The position numbers and the translations under genes were made by a program. The notes beneath the pieces are model-generated. The model had not been told where the DNA came from, did no database searches, and saw nothing but the letters and a program-made list of their open reading frames with translations. 64,000 nucleotides of DNA from an uncultured Oscillospiraceae bacterium (GTDB lineage: Bacteria; Bacillota; Clostridia; Oscillospirales; Ruminococcaceae). The DNA is taken from NCBI GenBank assembly GCA_900548355.1, contig URKR01000007.1, forward strand, positions 26,496 to 90,495. Direction: 5' to 3'. Shown piece after piece: positions 26,313 through 34,679 of this stretch (positions are counted from its first letter, which is position 1; the number at the start of each line of letters is the position of its first letter).

Positions 26313-26887
26313 TGGCAGCAAACAAGGCGAAAGGGGAGTCCACCTTTAAGACGATGGTCTACCCGGTCATCATCCTCGTTGTGATCTGCGTGGTCTGCAG
26401 TGCGGCGCTTGCCGTGCTTAATGATGTGACCGCCCCGATCATTGCGGCCAATGAGGCCGCCCAGACCCAGGAAGCCTATCTCGGCGTGCTGCCTGCGGGC
26501 ACCGACGCGGCATCCCTTGTCACCCACGACGGGCTGACAACCGAAGGCGTGATCGGCGCGGTGACAGCGCCGGACGGCACCATTGCGGTGCAGGCTTCGG
26601 CCGCCGGGTACAGCGGCAACCAGGTGACCCTCTTTGTCAGTTTTGATGCGGCAGGTTCGATTTTGAACCTCAGCGTTGACGCTTCCACCCAGACGACCGG
26701 CATCGGCTCCAAGGTGGCGGAGGACAGCTTTGTTTCGGCCTTCCTGGGCTGGAACGCCGCCGAGCCGGTTGCCGCGGGGAACCCGGTGGATGCGATTGCC
26801 GGCGCGACCTATTCCTCTGACGCGGTATTCAACGCCCTCAATGCGGCGATCACCTGCTACAACACCGAACTCAAGGGGGTGGCGTAA
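26312..26887 (+). CDS. rnfG: Rnf complex subunit RnfG (covalent FMN)
   Basis: 191 residues. One N-terminal transmembrane helix (about residues 16-35), then an extracytoplasmic FMN-binding domain. The attachment motif is AGATYSS with Thr-166. GAAAGGGGGC is the ribosome site. The start is fixed by the ATGA overlap with rnfD; upstream in-frame starts lie inside rnfD and have no ribosome site. Confidence 0.94.
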   Translation: MAANKAKGESTFKTMVYPVIILVVICVVCSAALAVLNDVTAPIIAANEAAQTQEAYLGVLPAGTDAASLVTHDGLTTEGVIGAVTAPDGTIAVQASAAGYSGNQVTLFVSFDAAGSILNLSVDASTQTTGIGSKVAEDSFVSAFLGWNAAEPVAAGNPVDAIAGATYSSDAVFNALNAAITCYNTELKGVA

Positions 26888-26889
26888 AG

Positions 26890-27606
26890 ATGGCAGCCAA
26901 ACAAAACAAACCCAGCAAATGGAAAATCTTTACCGCCGGTATCATCCGCGAAAACCCGGTGCTGCGCCTGGTGCTCGGGTGCTGCTCGGCCCTGGCGATC
27001 ACCACCACGGTGTCCGGCGCGCTTGGCATGGGCCTTTCCATGACCTTCGTGCTCGTATGCTCAAACATTGTCATCAGCGCGCTGCGCAAGGCAATCCCGG
27101 ACAAAGTTCATCTGCCCTGCTACATTGTCATTATTGCGGCCTTCGTCACCGTTGTACAGATGGTGCTGCAAGCCTATGTGCCGGATCTATACGAATCACT
27201 CGGCGTTTTCCTGGCGCTGATCGTCGTCAACTGCATCATCCTTGGCCGGGCCGAAATGTTCGCCTGCAAGCACACGGTGGTCGAATCCGCGCTTGACGGC
27301 CTTGGCATGGGCCTGGGCTACATCCTCACGATGCTCTGCATGTCCTCCATCCGGGAAATTCTCGGCAACGGCAGCTGGCTCGGCATCCAGATCATCCCGG
27401 AATCGGTTGACCGCATGGGCATCATGAACCAGGCGCCGGGGGGGTTCTTCGTATTCGGTTGCCTGATGGCGCTCTGCATCTTTATTGAAAAGAAGACCAA
27501 CCACCCGATCGAGCGCAAGAGCTGCGGCGATGTCATGCTTGACACCATCGACGCAGCCAAGGCCGAAAACGGGGCCGATACCGCGAAAGGGGGTGACCAG
27601 GCATGA
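26890..27606 (+). CDS. rnfE: Rnf complex subunit RnfE
   Basis: 238 residues, about six hydrophobic helices. It shares the fold of RnfA and belongs to the paralogous RnfA/RnfE pair that forms the membrane core. NCIILGRAEMFACKH in the middle holds the conserved Cys of the pair. A hydrophilic C-terminal tail (about 25 residues) extends past the last helix. It starts two bases after rnfG and overlaps rnfA by four. Confidence 0.94.
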   Translation: MAAKQNKPSKWKIFTAGIIRENPVLRLVLGCCSALAITTTVSGALGMGLSMTFVLVCSNIVISALRKAIPDKVHLPCYIVIIAAFVTVVQMVLQAYVPDLYESLGVFLALIVVNCIILGRAEMFACKHTVVESALDGLGMGLGYILTMLCMSSIREILGNGSWLGIQIIPESVDRMGIMNQAPGGFFVFGCLMALCIFIEKKTNHPIERKSCGDVMLDTIDAAKAENGADTAKGGDQA

Positions 27607-28241
27607 GCCAGGTGGCTGTGTTTGCGACCATCTTCTTTAACCTGATCCTGGTCAACAACTACGTCCTTGTCCAGTTTTTGGGCATCTGCCCGTTTTTGGG
27701 TGTCTCGAAAAAGCTCGATTCCTCGGTCGGCATGGGCCTGGCCGTCATCTTTGTCATGGTGCTGGCCACGGCCGTGACCTTCCCGCTGCAGATTTATCTG
27801 CTGGATGCGTTTGACCTTGGCTATATGCAAACGGTCATCTTCATCCTGGTCATCGCGGTGCTGGTCCAGCTGATTGAGATTACGCTCAAAAAGTATGTTC
27901 CGGCGCTTTACACCGCGCTCGGCGTCTATCTGCCGCTGATCACCACCAACTGCTGCGTGCTTGGCGTGACCATCCTCGCCGTGCAGGACTATTCCTCGGT
28001 CGTTACGGAGCAGGGCTTTGGCCTGGCTTTTGCCGAAGCGCTGGTCTGTGCGGCCGGCGCGGGTGTCGGATTCCTGGTTGCGATGCTGCTGTTCTGCGGT
28101 GTGCGCCAGCGTGTCGAAGCCGCCAACCCGCCCGAAAGTTTCAAAGGCCTGCCGATCACGCTGGTTTCGGCTGCCATCACTTCGATGAGCTTTATGGGCT
28201 TCGGCGGCCTGGTCGAAAACATCATCGCCGCACTGCTGTAA
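27603..28241 (+). CDS. rnfA: Rnf complex subunit RnfA
   Basis: 212 residues, about six hydrophobic helices. NNYVLVQFLGICPFLGVSKK with its conserved Cys, and the symmetric TTNCCVLGV, provide the ligands thought to hold the intramembrane iron-sulfur cluster together with RnfE. GGGGGT precedes the ATG, which overlaps the rnfE stop. Confidence 0.95.
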   Translation: MSQVAVFATIFFNLILVNNYVLVQFLGICPFLGVSKKLDSSVGMGLAVIFVMVLATAVTFPLQIYLLDAFDLGYMQTVIFILVIAVLVQLIEITLKKYVPALYTALGVYLPLITTNCCVLGVTILAVQDYSSVVTEQGFGLAFAEALVCAAGAGVGFLVAMLLFCGVRQRVEAANPPESFKGLPITLVSAAITSMSFMGFGGLVENIIAALL

Positions 28242-28257
28242 AGAAGGGGGAACACAG

Positions 28258-29094
28258 ATGAATCCGATCATTCTGGCGGTCGCCGTACTGGCGGTGCTGG
28301 GGCTGGTGGGCAGTATCATTCTGGTGCTGGCTTCCAAGTTCATGGCGGTCTATGAGGACCCCCGCATTGCCGAAGTCACGGCCTGCCTGGCCGGCGCAAA
28401 CTGCGGCGGCTGCGGGTATGCCGGCTGTGCCGATTATGCCAAGGCGATTGTTGAGGACGGTGCGCCGACCTTCAAGTGCGCACCCGGCGGAGACAAAACG
28501 GCCGACGCGATCAATGAAATTATGGGGGCCGAAAGCTCCGACCGGCCGAGCCTGCGGGCCGTTGTGCTCTGCAACGGCGGCGAAAACTGCCAGCAGCGCT
28601 TTACCTACCAGGGCGTACAGACCTGCGTGGCCGCGGCCGCCGTGGCCGGCGGCCCCAGCGCCTGCGCCTACGGCTGCCTGGGCCTGGGGGACTGCACCCG
28701 CGCCTGCGTCTTTGACGCGATGCACATCGTGAACGGCGTGGCCAAAGTTGACCGCGAAAAGTGCACCGGCTGCACTGCCTGCCAGAGCGCCTGCCCGCGC
28801 GGCATCATCGATATGAAGCCGATCGCTCCGCAGCCGGCCGTCAAATGCTCGAACACCGAGCGCGGCGCGGCGGTCAACAAAATCTGCAAGACCGGCTGCA
28901 TTGCCTGCGGCCTCTGCGTCAAGAACTGCCCGCAGCAGGCGATCTTCCTCAAAAACAACGTTGCCGTCATCGATTACACCCAGTGCAACGGCTGCGGCAC
29001 CTGCGTGACCAAGTGCCCGAAGAAGGCCATCCAGTGGATCGAAGGCAAACCCGCCTCGATCGACGCCCCGGTGCCCGCGCCTGAAGTGCGGTAA
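28258..29094 (+). CDS. rnfB: Rnf complex subunit RnfB (multi-cluster ferredoxin subunit)
   Basis: 278 residues. One N-terminal membrane helix, then a Cys-rich domain with CGGCGYAGC. Several [4Fe-4S] motifs follow, including CTGCTACQSACP, CIACGLCVKNCP and CNGCGTCVTKCP. It receives electrons from reduced ferredoxin. AGAAGGGGG stands before the ATG. It is the last gene of the operon; a repeat element starts within five bases of the stop. Confidence 0.96.
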   Translation: MNPIILAVAVLAVLGLVGSIILVLASKFMAVYEDPRIAEVTACLAGANCGGCGYAGCADYAKAIVEDGAPTFKCAPGGDKTADAINEIMGAESSDRPSLRAVVLCNGGENCQQRFTYQGVQTCVAAAAVAGGPSACAYGCLGLGDCTRACVFDAMHIVNGVAKVDREKCTGCTACQSACPRGIIDMKPIAPQPAVKCSNTERGAAVNKICKTGCIACGLCVKNCPQQAIFLKNNVAVIDYTQCNGCGTCVTKCPKKAIQWIEGKPASIDAPVPAPEVR

Positions 29095-29098
29095 GTTT

Positions 29099-29220
29099 TG
29101 AGAGTTTAGAGCTCAGAGTTTAGAGTTAAGTTAAGGAAACGCGCCTGCGGCGCGATTTTGAAAAACGAGTCAAGGATGTTCCCGAGCGCTTTTCCAAATC
29201 GTGCCGCGAGCGCGTTTTTC
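29099..29220. repeat. Intergenic nested inverted-repeat element, copy B
   Basis: The left outer arm holds repeated AGAGTTTAGAG-like units. The inner arms are GCGCCTGCGGCGCGATTTTG on the left and CAAATCGTGCCGCGAGCGCG on the right, around a core with TTCCCGAG. The right outer AT-rich arm is missing. It begins at the rnfB stop and ends just before the S66 peptidase ribosome site. Confidence 0.6.
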
Positions 29221-29248
29221 TATCAAACAGGAAAAGGGGAGAGGATCC

Positions 29249-30277
29249 ATGCAAGTCAAAACCATCCGCATCGTCAGCCTTTCGGCCGGTACCCTGGGCG
29301 AGGATTTTGTGCGCCACGAGCTCGAAATCGGGCTGCAACGCCTGCGGGCCTGGGGCGTGCAGGTGCAATTCGGCGCGCACGCGCTGCGCGGCCGGGATTA
29401 TATCGCCGCCCACTCCGAAGCCCGCGCCGCCGACCTGTGTGATGCCTTCCGCGACCCGGCGGTCGATATGATCCTCTGTGCAATCGGTGGGGACGATACC
29501 TACCGGCTTCTGCCCTATCTCTTCAGCCATGATGAACTGAAAAATGCCGTCACAAACAAAATCTTCCTCGGCTTTTCGGATACGACGGTCAACCACCTGA
29601 TGCTGCACAAACTCGGCTTGCCGACCTTCTATGGACAGGCTTTCCTGTCCGATGTCTGTGAGATTGCCGATACCATGCTGCCCTATACCGAGCGGTATTT
29701 CACCGAGCTGCTGCGCACCGGCGCCATTCGCCAGGTTACGCCGAGCCCGGTTTGGTATGACGGCCGCACCGACTTTTCGCCGGCCGCCGTTGGCAGCGCG
29801 ATGCCCGCTCACCCGAACGCCGGGTTCGAGCTTTGGCAGGGGCCGGCGCGGTTCGAGGGGAAAATCCTCGGCGGCTGCATTGATACGCTGTTCGACCTGT
29901 TTGACAACACCCGCTACGCCGATTCAGTGGAAACCTGCGCGCGGTATGGCCTTTTCCCGACGCTGGAGGATTGGCGCGGCAAGATCCTGCTGCTGGAATC
30001 AAGCGAGGAACAGCCCGCGCCGGAAAAGTATCGCCGCATGGTGGAGGCGCTCAAACAAGCCGGCGTTTTTTCGGCCGTGTCCGGCGTGCTGGTCGGCAAG
30101 CCGATGGACGAGAAATATGCCGGCGACTACCGCCGCATCCTCTGTGAGGTGGTTGCCGACCCGTCGCTGCCGATCCTTGGCAATCTGAACATCGGCCACG
30201 CCACACCGCGCTGCATCCTGCCCCTCGGCATCCCCGCCGCCGTCGATGCCGACGCGCAGGTGATACGGTTTTTATGA
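29249..30277 (+). CDS. S66-family peptidase (LD-carboxypeptidase / MccF-like)
   Basis: 342 residues. The Ser-Glu-His triad is visible: Ser-110 (GFSDTTVNH), Glu-250 (LLLESSEE) and His-317 (GHATPRCILPLG). The family includes LD-carboxypeptidases that trim the terminal D-Ala of murein tetrapeptides and MccF-type enzymes that inactivate microcin C. The Gly-Gly-Asp stretch IGGDDTYRLLPYL with long spacing resembles the MccF-like branch; the choice is uncertain. GGGGAGAGG precedes the ATG at 29249. The composite repeat begins at its stop codon. Confidence 0.85.
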   Translation: MQVKTIRIVSLSAGTLGEDFVRHELEIGLQRLRAWGVQVQFGAHALRGRDYIAAHSEARAADLCDAFRDPAVDMILCAIGGDDTYRLLPYLFSHDELKNAVTNKIFLGFSDTTVNHLMLHKLGLPTFYGQAFLSDVCEIADTMLPYTERYFTELLRTGAIRQVTPSPVWYDGRTDFSPAAVGSAMPAHPNAGFELWQGPARFEGKILGGCIDTLFDLFDNTRYADSVETCARYGLFPTLEDWRGKILLLESSEEQPAPEKYRRMVEALKQAGVFSAVSGVLVGKPMDEKYAGDYRRILCEVVADPSLPILGNLNIGHATPRCILPLGIPAAVDADAQVIRFL

Positions 30278-30318
30278 GAGTTGAGATTTTAGAGGTAAGA
30301 GTTTAGATAAGGAAAACC

Positions 30319-30390
30319 CGCCTGCGGCGCGATTTGAAAAGATGACCGGTAACTTTCCGGCAATTTTCAAATTCGCGCCGCAGGCGCGTT
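30319..30390. repeat. 72-bp palindromic repeat, left copy (element C)
   Basis: Arms of about 23 bp (GCCTGCGGCGCGATTTGAAAA and its near-complement ending GCCGCAGGCGCG) enclose a core with ACCGGTAACTTTCCGG. Identical over 72 bases to 31064-31135. Confidence 0.85.
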
Positions 30391-30537
30391 GAATTTTGGT
30401 TAGAGAAGATGTGAGAACAGGAATTGTTTTTTACACAAATTTTCTGACATCGATTTGTATATAATTTATATTGACAAATATAGAAAAAGGATTATTTTGG
30501 AACTATAGAAATAAAGGAAGGCAATACCGATGATGTA

Positions 30538-30669
30538 ATGTATAGTATTTTCTTTGCCTCGTATTCCTATCAGATATCGACTGCTGAAGCCGCAGGCCGC
30601 GGCATAATTATGAATATTCAGCGTGATTTGGTTTACGGTGGAGAAACAATTTGGTTTGAATCACAATAA
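30538..30669 (+). CDS. Possible 43-residue ORF in AT-rich insert
   Basis: Weak call. A ribosome-site-like AAAGGAAGG (30513-30521) is followed by ATG ATG TAA (30530-30538), whose last base is shared with the ATG of this frame. Translation could thus restart here. The product would contain SIFFASYSYQISTAEAAGRG and has no family I recognise. Base composition and codon use differ from the rest of the window. The region may equally be non-coding or a gene remnant. Nothing else is seen in 30391-30713 beyond AT-rich promoter-like words such as TATAAT at 30460-30465. Confidence 0.25.
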   Translation: MYSIFFASYSYQISTAEAAGRGIIMNIQRDLVYGGETIWFESQ

Positions 30670-30713
30670 AAGGCTCCATATATCAAAGCAACACGATATT
30701 AAGGACATATGCG

Positions 30714-31022
30714 ATGAAAAAGGCCAAATGTTGGACTGCTTGTTGGAAGATTCTTCGTTACGGGACGTTGCCCGTAATTTTAGTAAACACAATTATCCTG
30801 TTGCGTGAAGGAAACACAATTCTCATTTCGCTTATAGGCAACCAGCTTGGAGCCCTCATGTGGCTCATACACTTCATTTCAACCTTTGTACTTTCGATAA
30901 CGCGGGAATATTTGAAGCAGTCTAATAGCGAGGTGGCGAAACCATCCGGCACAAGTGAAAAACAGGACAATGTACTTCCAAACACCGCCGAAGAGGATTC
31001 CAAACAGCAGAAAACAGAGTGA
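30714..31022 (+). CDS. Hypothetical small membrane protein in AT-rich insert
   Basis: 102 residues, ATG with AAGGA about nine bases upstream. Two hydrophobic segments are predicted by eye (about residues 17-31, TLPVILVNTIILL, and 36-62, with NQLGALMWLIHFISTFVLSI). A charged, Ser/Glu/Lys-rich tail follows. AT-rich codon use differs sharply from all neighbours, which suggests recent acquisition. No family recognised. It is the only credible cargo gene between the two 72-bp repeats. Confidence 0.45.
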   Translation: MKKAKCWTACWKILRYGTLPVILVNTIILLREGNTILISLIGNQLGALMWLIHFISTFVLSITREYLKQSNSEVAKPSGTSEKQDNVLPNTAEEDSKQQKTE

Positions 31023-31063
31023 TTTAACACAGCATAATCCGCTCGCGTGGCTGAACCCATACG

Positions 31064-31135
31064 CGCCTGCGGCGCGATTTGAAAAGATGACCGGTAACTT
31101 TCCGGCAATTTTCAAATTCGCGCCGCAGGCGCGTT
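31064..31135. repeat. 72-bp palindromic repeat, right copy (element D)
   Basis: Identical to 30319-30390 and in the same orientation, although being palindromic the orientation matters little. It is followed by the right outer arm (TCTAAACTCTCAACTC). Confidence 0.85.
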
Positions 31136-31159
31136 CTATATCTAAACTCTCAACTCTTT

Positions 31160-32089
31160 TCAGAACAGCGGCCCCTTCGGGTAGCGCCCTTCCTCCGCCA
31201 TGCGGGCCAGGGCGGCCATCAGGGCGGGTTTGTCCTCGCGGTAGGTGATGCCGTACCATTTGTCGGGGCTGGTCAGCACCTGCACCGTCGCGGCGCGGTC
31301 GGCCAGCGCGGCGGTCACGACGCTCGGCAGGTAATACTCGCATTTGAGCGGGTTCTTCGGCAGATTTTCCTGCAAAAACGCTGCAAAACCGTCCCGCGCG
31401 CGGTCGAGGAAATCCGGCGTAAAGCCCCACAGATTCATCGAGACGACGTCCTTGGCGTCAAGCGGTTGCCAGCTCGCGCCGTCATCCTCGGTATAGGCAA
31501 TGCCGTCGCCGCGCGTCTCGATCCGGGTGCGCTCGGTCACCCGGATCAGCTTGTTTTCAGCGTCCAGTTCGCACACCCCGCGGGAAACCGACCCGTTCTC
31601 GCTGACTGTGTTGCCGAGCAGAAAACCGACCATCGCCCAGGGGCTGGGGGTTCCGGGCTCGGTTGCGGCATGGGCCAGGTGGTCGTAGATCAGCCGGAAG
31701 CCGGTCGGGCCGTAGTAGTCGTCGGCGTTGATGACAGCGAACGGTGCGTCGAGCGCTTCGGCCGCTGCAAGCACCGCGTGGGCCGTGCCCCAGGGCTTGA
31801 CGCGGCTTTCGGGAACTGTGAACCCGGCCGGCAGCTTGTCCAGCGTCTGGTAGGCGTAGCGCACGGTGAGCCCGGCTTTTTCGGCGCGTGCGCCGACGCT
31901 CTCACGGAAAGCCGCGTCGATCTCCGGCTTGATGATAAAGACGACGGTCTCAAAACCGGCACGGCGCGCGTCAAACAGGCTGTAATCCAAAATTGCCTCG
32001 CCGTGCGGCCCCACCGGGTCAATCTGCTTCAGCCCGCCGTAGCGGCTGCCCATGCCGGCCGCCATCACGGCCAGGATCGGTTTGTTCAT
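31160..32089 (-). CDS. Sugar-phosphate nucleotidyltransferase-like protein
   Basis: 309 residues. The N-terminal signature of NTP transferases is present (ILAVMAAGMGSRYGGLKQI), followed by a DDYYG metal-binding region (VINADDYYGPTGF). The C-terminal part lacks a hexapeptide-repeat domain. This resembles small single-domain nucleotidyltransferases of Clostridia; the sugar and nucleotide are unknown. Monocistronic with its own promoter; its stop abuts the composite repeat element. Confidence 0.8.
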   Translation of the reverse strand: MNKPILAVMAAGMGSRYGGLKQIDPVGPHGEAILDYSLFDARRAGFETVVFIIKPEIDAAFRESVGARAEKAGLTVRYAYQTLDKLPAGFTVPESRVKPWGTAHAVLAAAEALDAPFAVINADDYYGPTGFRLIYDHLAHAATEPGTPSPWAMVGFLLGNTVSENGSVSRGVCELDAENKLIRVTERTRIETRGDGIAYTEDDGASWQPLDAKDVVSMNLWGFTPDFLDRARDGFAAFLQENLPKNPLKCEYYLPSVVTAALADRAATVQVLTSPDKWYGITYREDKPALMAALARMAEEGRYPKGPLF

Positions 32090-32134
32090 GCAAAAAACTC
32101 CCTTTCACTGAAAACGCTGAGGTTTGCTGTTTCT

Positions 32135-32163
32135 ATTGTACACCGCCCGCCGCCCGCTGGCAA
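32135..32163 (-). promoter_or_regulatory. Promoter of the nucleotidyltransferase gene
   Basis: Minus strand TTGCCA (32163-32158), 17-base spacer, TACAAT (32140-32135), about 45 bases before the ATG. Confidence 0.7.
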
Positions 32164-32222
32164 GCGGCAGCGGGAAGGAATGGAAGAAAGCCCGAAATTA
32201 TGAAGTTTTTGTAAAATTTCGT

Positions 32223-32251
32223 TTGCGCCGCCCGGACGCCTGTGCTATACT
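32223..32251 (+). promoter_or_regulatory. Promoter of the CarD-like gene
   Basis: TTGCGC (32223-32228), 17-base spacer, TATACT (32246-32251), about 70 bases before the ATG. Confidence 0.65.
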
Positions 32252-32319
32252 ATTATTATAGGTAGGAAATCAAAGGCGGCGCCGCGTGCCGGCGCCGCGG
32301 GACAAGAAAGTGTGAAGCC

Positions 32320-32838
32320 ATGTATCAAAAAGGGGACATCGTCATCTATGGGGCGCACGGGATCTGCCGTGTGGAGGAGGTAGCCCCGCTCAAAATGCGC
32401 ATCGCAACCGAACATCGCCTGTACTACACCCTGCGTGCATACTATCAGCAGGAACTGGTCATCTATGCGCCGGTAGACGGGGCGGCCATTGTCATTCGCC
32501 CGCCGCTGACCAAGGCGGAGGCTGAAGCCGTTATTGCAGACCTGCCCGGCATTGAACCCCTTACAGTGCAGGATGAAAAAAAGCGTGAGGCCGATTACCG
32601 CGCCGTGCTTCATGGCTGTGACTGCCGCGCCATTGCGGCGCTGCTGAAAACCCTGCGCGCCCGGCGGGTACAGCGTGCCAAACAGGGCCGGCACCCGACC
32701 GGCCTGGATGAGCGGTATACCCACCTGGCCGAAGAGCAGCTCTACGGTGAGCTTGGCTATGTACTGGGCATTCCCCGTGCCGAAGCCCCCGCCTATGTCC
32801 GCCGCCAGCTCGGGCTGGATGAAGCGGATGCAAGCTGA
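32320..32838 (+). CDS. CarD/CdnL-family transcription regulator
   Basis: 172 residues. The N-terminal Tudor-like RNA-polymerase-interacting domain is clear (YQKGDIVIYGAHGICRVEEV). The C-terminal half is helical and basic (LRARRVQRAKQGRHPTGLDE), as in CarD proteins that stabilise open promoter complexes. The ATG follows GAAAGTGTGAAGCC, a weak ribosome site. A P1 peptidase gene follows 13 bases later. Confidence 0.85.
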   Translation: MYQKGDIVIYGAHGICRVEEVAPLKMRIATEHRLYYTLRAYYQQELVIYAPVDGAAIVIRPPLTKAEAEAVIADLPGIEPLTVQDEKKREADYRAVLHGCDCRAIAALLKTLRARRVQRAKQGRHPTGLDERYTHLAEEQLYGELGYVLGIPRAEAPAYVRRQLGLDEADAS

Positions 32839-32851
32839 AAGGAGACAGCAT

Positions 32852-33826
32852 ATGGAACTGCAGCAAATTCCATTGACCGCACTGGCCGGTGTGCAAATCG
32901 GCCATGCACAGGATGAAGCAGCCGCGACCGGCTGCACCGTTTTCCTGCTGGGGGCGGAAGGCGCCCCGGCCGGGCTGGATGTGCGCGGCGGCGGGCCGGC
33001 CAGCCGGGAAAGCGAACTGCTCAAACCGCTGGCTGCCGCCGGGGCCATCCATGCCATTTTGCTGAGCGGCGGCAGCGCCTTTGGGCTGGATGCCGCCGGC
33101 GGTGTGATGCGCTATCTGGAGGAAAACGGCATCGGGTTTGATACCGGCTACGCCAGGGTGCCGCTTGTCTGCCAGGCAGATCTGTACGACCTGAGCCTGG
33201 GCAGCGCAGCGGTCCGCCCCGACGCCGCAATGGCTTACGCCGCCTGCCAGGACGCCGCCCGCAGCACATGGCGCGGCGGGAATGTCGGGGCCGGGGCCGG
33301 GGCTTCGGTGGGCAAGCCCTGCGGCATGGAGCGTGCGATGAAATCCGGCATCGGCGCCTGTGCGTTCCAGCTCGGCGCGCTGCAGGTGGCCGCCGTGGTG
33401 GCTGTCAATGCCCTGGGCGACGTGATTGACCCTGCTACCGGCCGGCGCGTAGCCGGCCTGCGTGATGCGGACGGCCAGTTCCGCCCGGACAGCCTTGGCG
33501 CCGAAGCCGCCCTGCTGGCTTCTACCGCCGTGACAGAAAACCGTTTTGTTTCGAATACCACACTGGGCGTTGTGCTGACCAACGCGCAGTTTGACAAAAC
33601 CGCGCTGTGCAAGATCGCCGGTATGGCGCAGGACGGCCTGGCGCGGGCGATCTGCCCGGTGCACACTTCGGCCGATGGCGATACCGTGTATGCGGTCAGT
33701 CTGGGGCAGGTGGCGGCCGACCGGGATGTGGTCGGCACACTGGCCGCCCGCGCTGTCGAAGGCGCCATTCTTGACGCTGTCCGGGTACCCGGCGCAAACG
33801 GTCTGCCGGGCATCCAGGATGCCTGA
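32852..33826 (+). CDS. P1-family (DmpA/NylC-type) Ntn-like aminopeptidase
   Basis: 324 residues. Self-cleaving hydrolase family that includes the aminopeptidase DmpA and nylon-oligomer hydrolases. The cleavage/nucleophile motif SNTTLGVVLTN is present, with Thr-236 after Asn-235. Gly-rich LLSGGSAFGLDAAGGVMRYL and GGNVGAGAGASVGK are typical. The start is set by AAAGGAGA seven bases before the ATG. The physiological substrate is unknown. The longer upstream frame overlaps the CarD-like gene and is rejected. Confidence 0.88.
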   Translation: MELQQIPLTALAGVQIGHAQDEAAATGCTVFLLGAEGAPAGLDVRGGGPASRESELLKPLAAAGAIHAILLSGGSAFGLDAAGGVMRYLEENGIGFDTGYARVPLVCQADLYDLSLGSAAVRPDAAMAYAACQDAARSTWRGGNVGAGAGASVGKPCGMERAMKSGIGACAFQLGALQVAAVVAVNALGDVIDPATGRRVAGLRDADGQFRPDSLGAEAALLASTAVTENRFVSNTTLGVVLTNAQFDKTALCKIAGMAQDGLARAICPVHTSADGDTVYAVSLGQVAADRDVVGTLAARAVEGAILDAVRVPGANGLPGIQDA

Positions 33827-33847
33827 ACAATATACACAGCAGTTCCC

Positions 33848-33883
33848 AACCCGGGCGCGCAGTTTTTCTGCCGCCCGGGTTTT
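33848..33883 (+). terminator. Terminator after the P1 peptidase gene
   Basis: A 10-bp perfect stem (33848-33857 with 33872-33881) is followed by TTTT. Confidence 0.7.
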
Positions 33884-33944
33884 GCTGTGCGGCGCCCCAA
33901 AGCCGGGCCACGGGCGCGTTCCGGTGAAAATTCCGGGTATTGCA

Positions 33945-33973
33945 TTGATTTTTGCGAACAGCAGTGCTATAAT
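33945..33973 (+). promoter_or_regulatory. Promoter of the DUF4956-CotH-VTC operon
   Basis: TTGATT (33945-33950), 17-base spacer, perfect TATAAT (33968-33973), 31 bases before the ATG. Confidence 0.75.
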
Positions 33974-34004
33974 ACGCACCATTACCGGGTAAGGAGAAAA
34001 GAGA

Positions 34005-34679
34005 ATGAGCACGCGTCAAATTTTGGAATACCTGCTGGAAACCAACACAAGCGTTTCGGTTTTGCAGCTTTGCTTTTCGCTGCTGTTGGCGGCGGTGTTG
34101 TCGGCGTTTATGTATTTTGTGTATCGTGGCACCTACCGCGGCACGCTGTATTCCAAAAACTTCAACGTCACGCTGGTGCTTGTTGCGCTGATCACAACGG
34201 TGGTTATGATCGTCATCGGCACCAATCTCGCGCTTTCGCTCGGCATGGTGGGCAGCTTGTCCATCATCCGTTTCCGTACCGCCATCAAGGAACCGCGCGA
34301 TATTGCCTTTGTCTTTTGGGCGGTCGCCATCGGTTTGGCCTGTGGCAGTGAGTTTTACCTGGCCGGTGTGCTGGGCAGCGCGCTGATCGCGGTGGTGCTG
34401 GTTGTTGCAAACCTTGATTTGTACGATTCGGTCTCTTACCTGCTGGTTGTGCAGGGCGGCGATGAAGCGCTGGACCCGGCCGCAGTGGAAGCTGCGGTAC
34501 ACGGCCAGGTGCGGGCTTCCAAACTGCGGATGCGCAGCGTGCGCGCCGGCAGCCAGGAACTGACGTATGAACTGCGGCTGAAAAGCGGCAACACGGCGGC
34601 CCTTGTGGCGGCGGTACGCGGCTGCGCCGGGGTGGAAAGCGTCAACCTTGTCAGTTACAGCGGGGAATCCATCGGATGA
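34005..34679 (+). CDS. DUF4956 membrane protein
   Basis: 224 residues. Three to four hydrophobic helices in the first ~140 residues hold the family core GMVGSLSIIRFRTAIKEPRD. A soluble C-terminal domain with an ACT-like alternation of strands and helices follows. The DUF4956 family often sits next to CotH and VTC genes, as here. Molecular function unknown. AAGGAGAAAAG precedes the ATG, and the stop overlaps the start of the CotH gene (ATGA). Confidence 0.88.
   Translation: MSTRQILEYLLETNTSVSVLQLCFSLLLAAVLSAFMYFVYRGTYRGTLYSKNFNVTLVLVALITTVVMIVIGTNLALSLGMVGSLSIIRFRTAIKEPRDIAFVFWAVAIGLACGSEFYLAGVLGSALIAVVLVVANLDLYDSVSYLLVVQGGDEALDPAAVEAAVHGQVRASKLRMRSVRAGSQELTYELRLKSGNTAALVAAVRGCAGVESVNLVSYSGESIG

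Larger units (their letters stand above)
30278..31156. other. Composite repeat element with AT-rich cargo
   Basis: The whole gap between two convergent genes has a nested layout. A 16-bp terminal inverted repeat (30278-30293 with 31141-31156, 15 of 16 matching) forms the outside. Inside are two identical 72-bp palindromic units in direct orientation (30319-30390 and 31064-31135). Between them lies 673 bp of clearly AT-rich DNA with one credible small gene. The outer arms touch the stop codon of each flanking gene. Deleting one 72-bp unit plus the cargo would leave a single intact family element. Confidence 0.65.

Noticed and set aside
30623..30808. GTG-started 61-codon frame in the AT-rich insert
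   Set aside because: No ribosome site, overlaps both other candidate frames and has no recognisable features.
30758..31108. Minus-strand frame of about 116 codons in the AT-rich insert
   Set aside because: It reads out through the 72-bp repeat and overlaps the better plus-strand frame, which has a ribosome site and membrane-like segments.
30319..31135. CRISPR array
   Set aside because: Only two identical 72-bp palindromes 745 bases apart are present; there are no short regularly spaced repeats or cas genes anywhere in the window.
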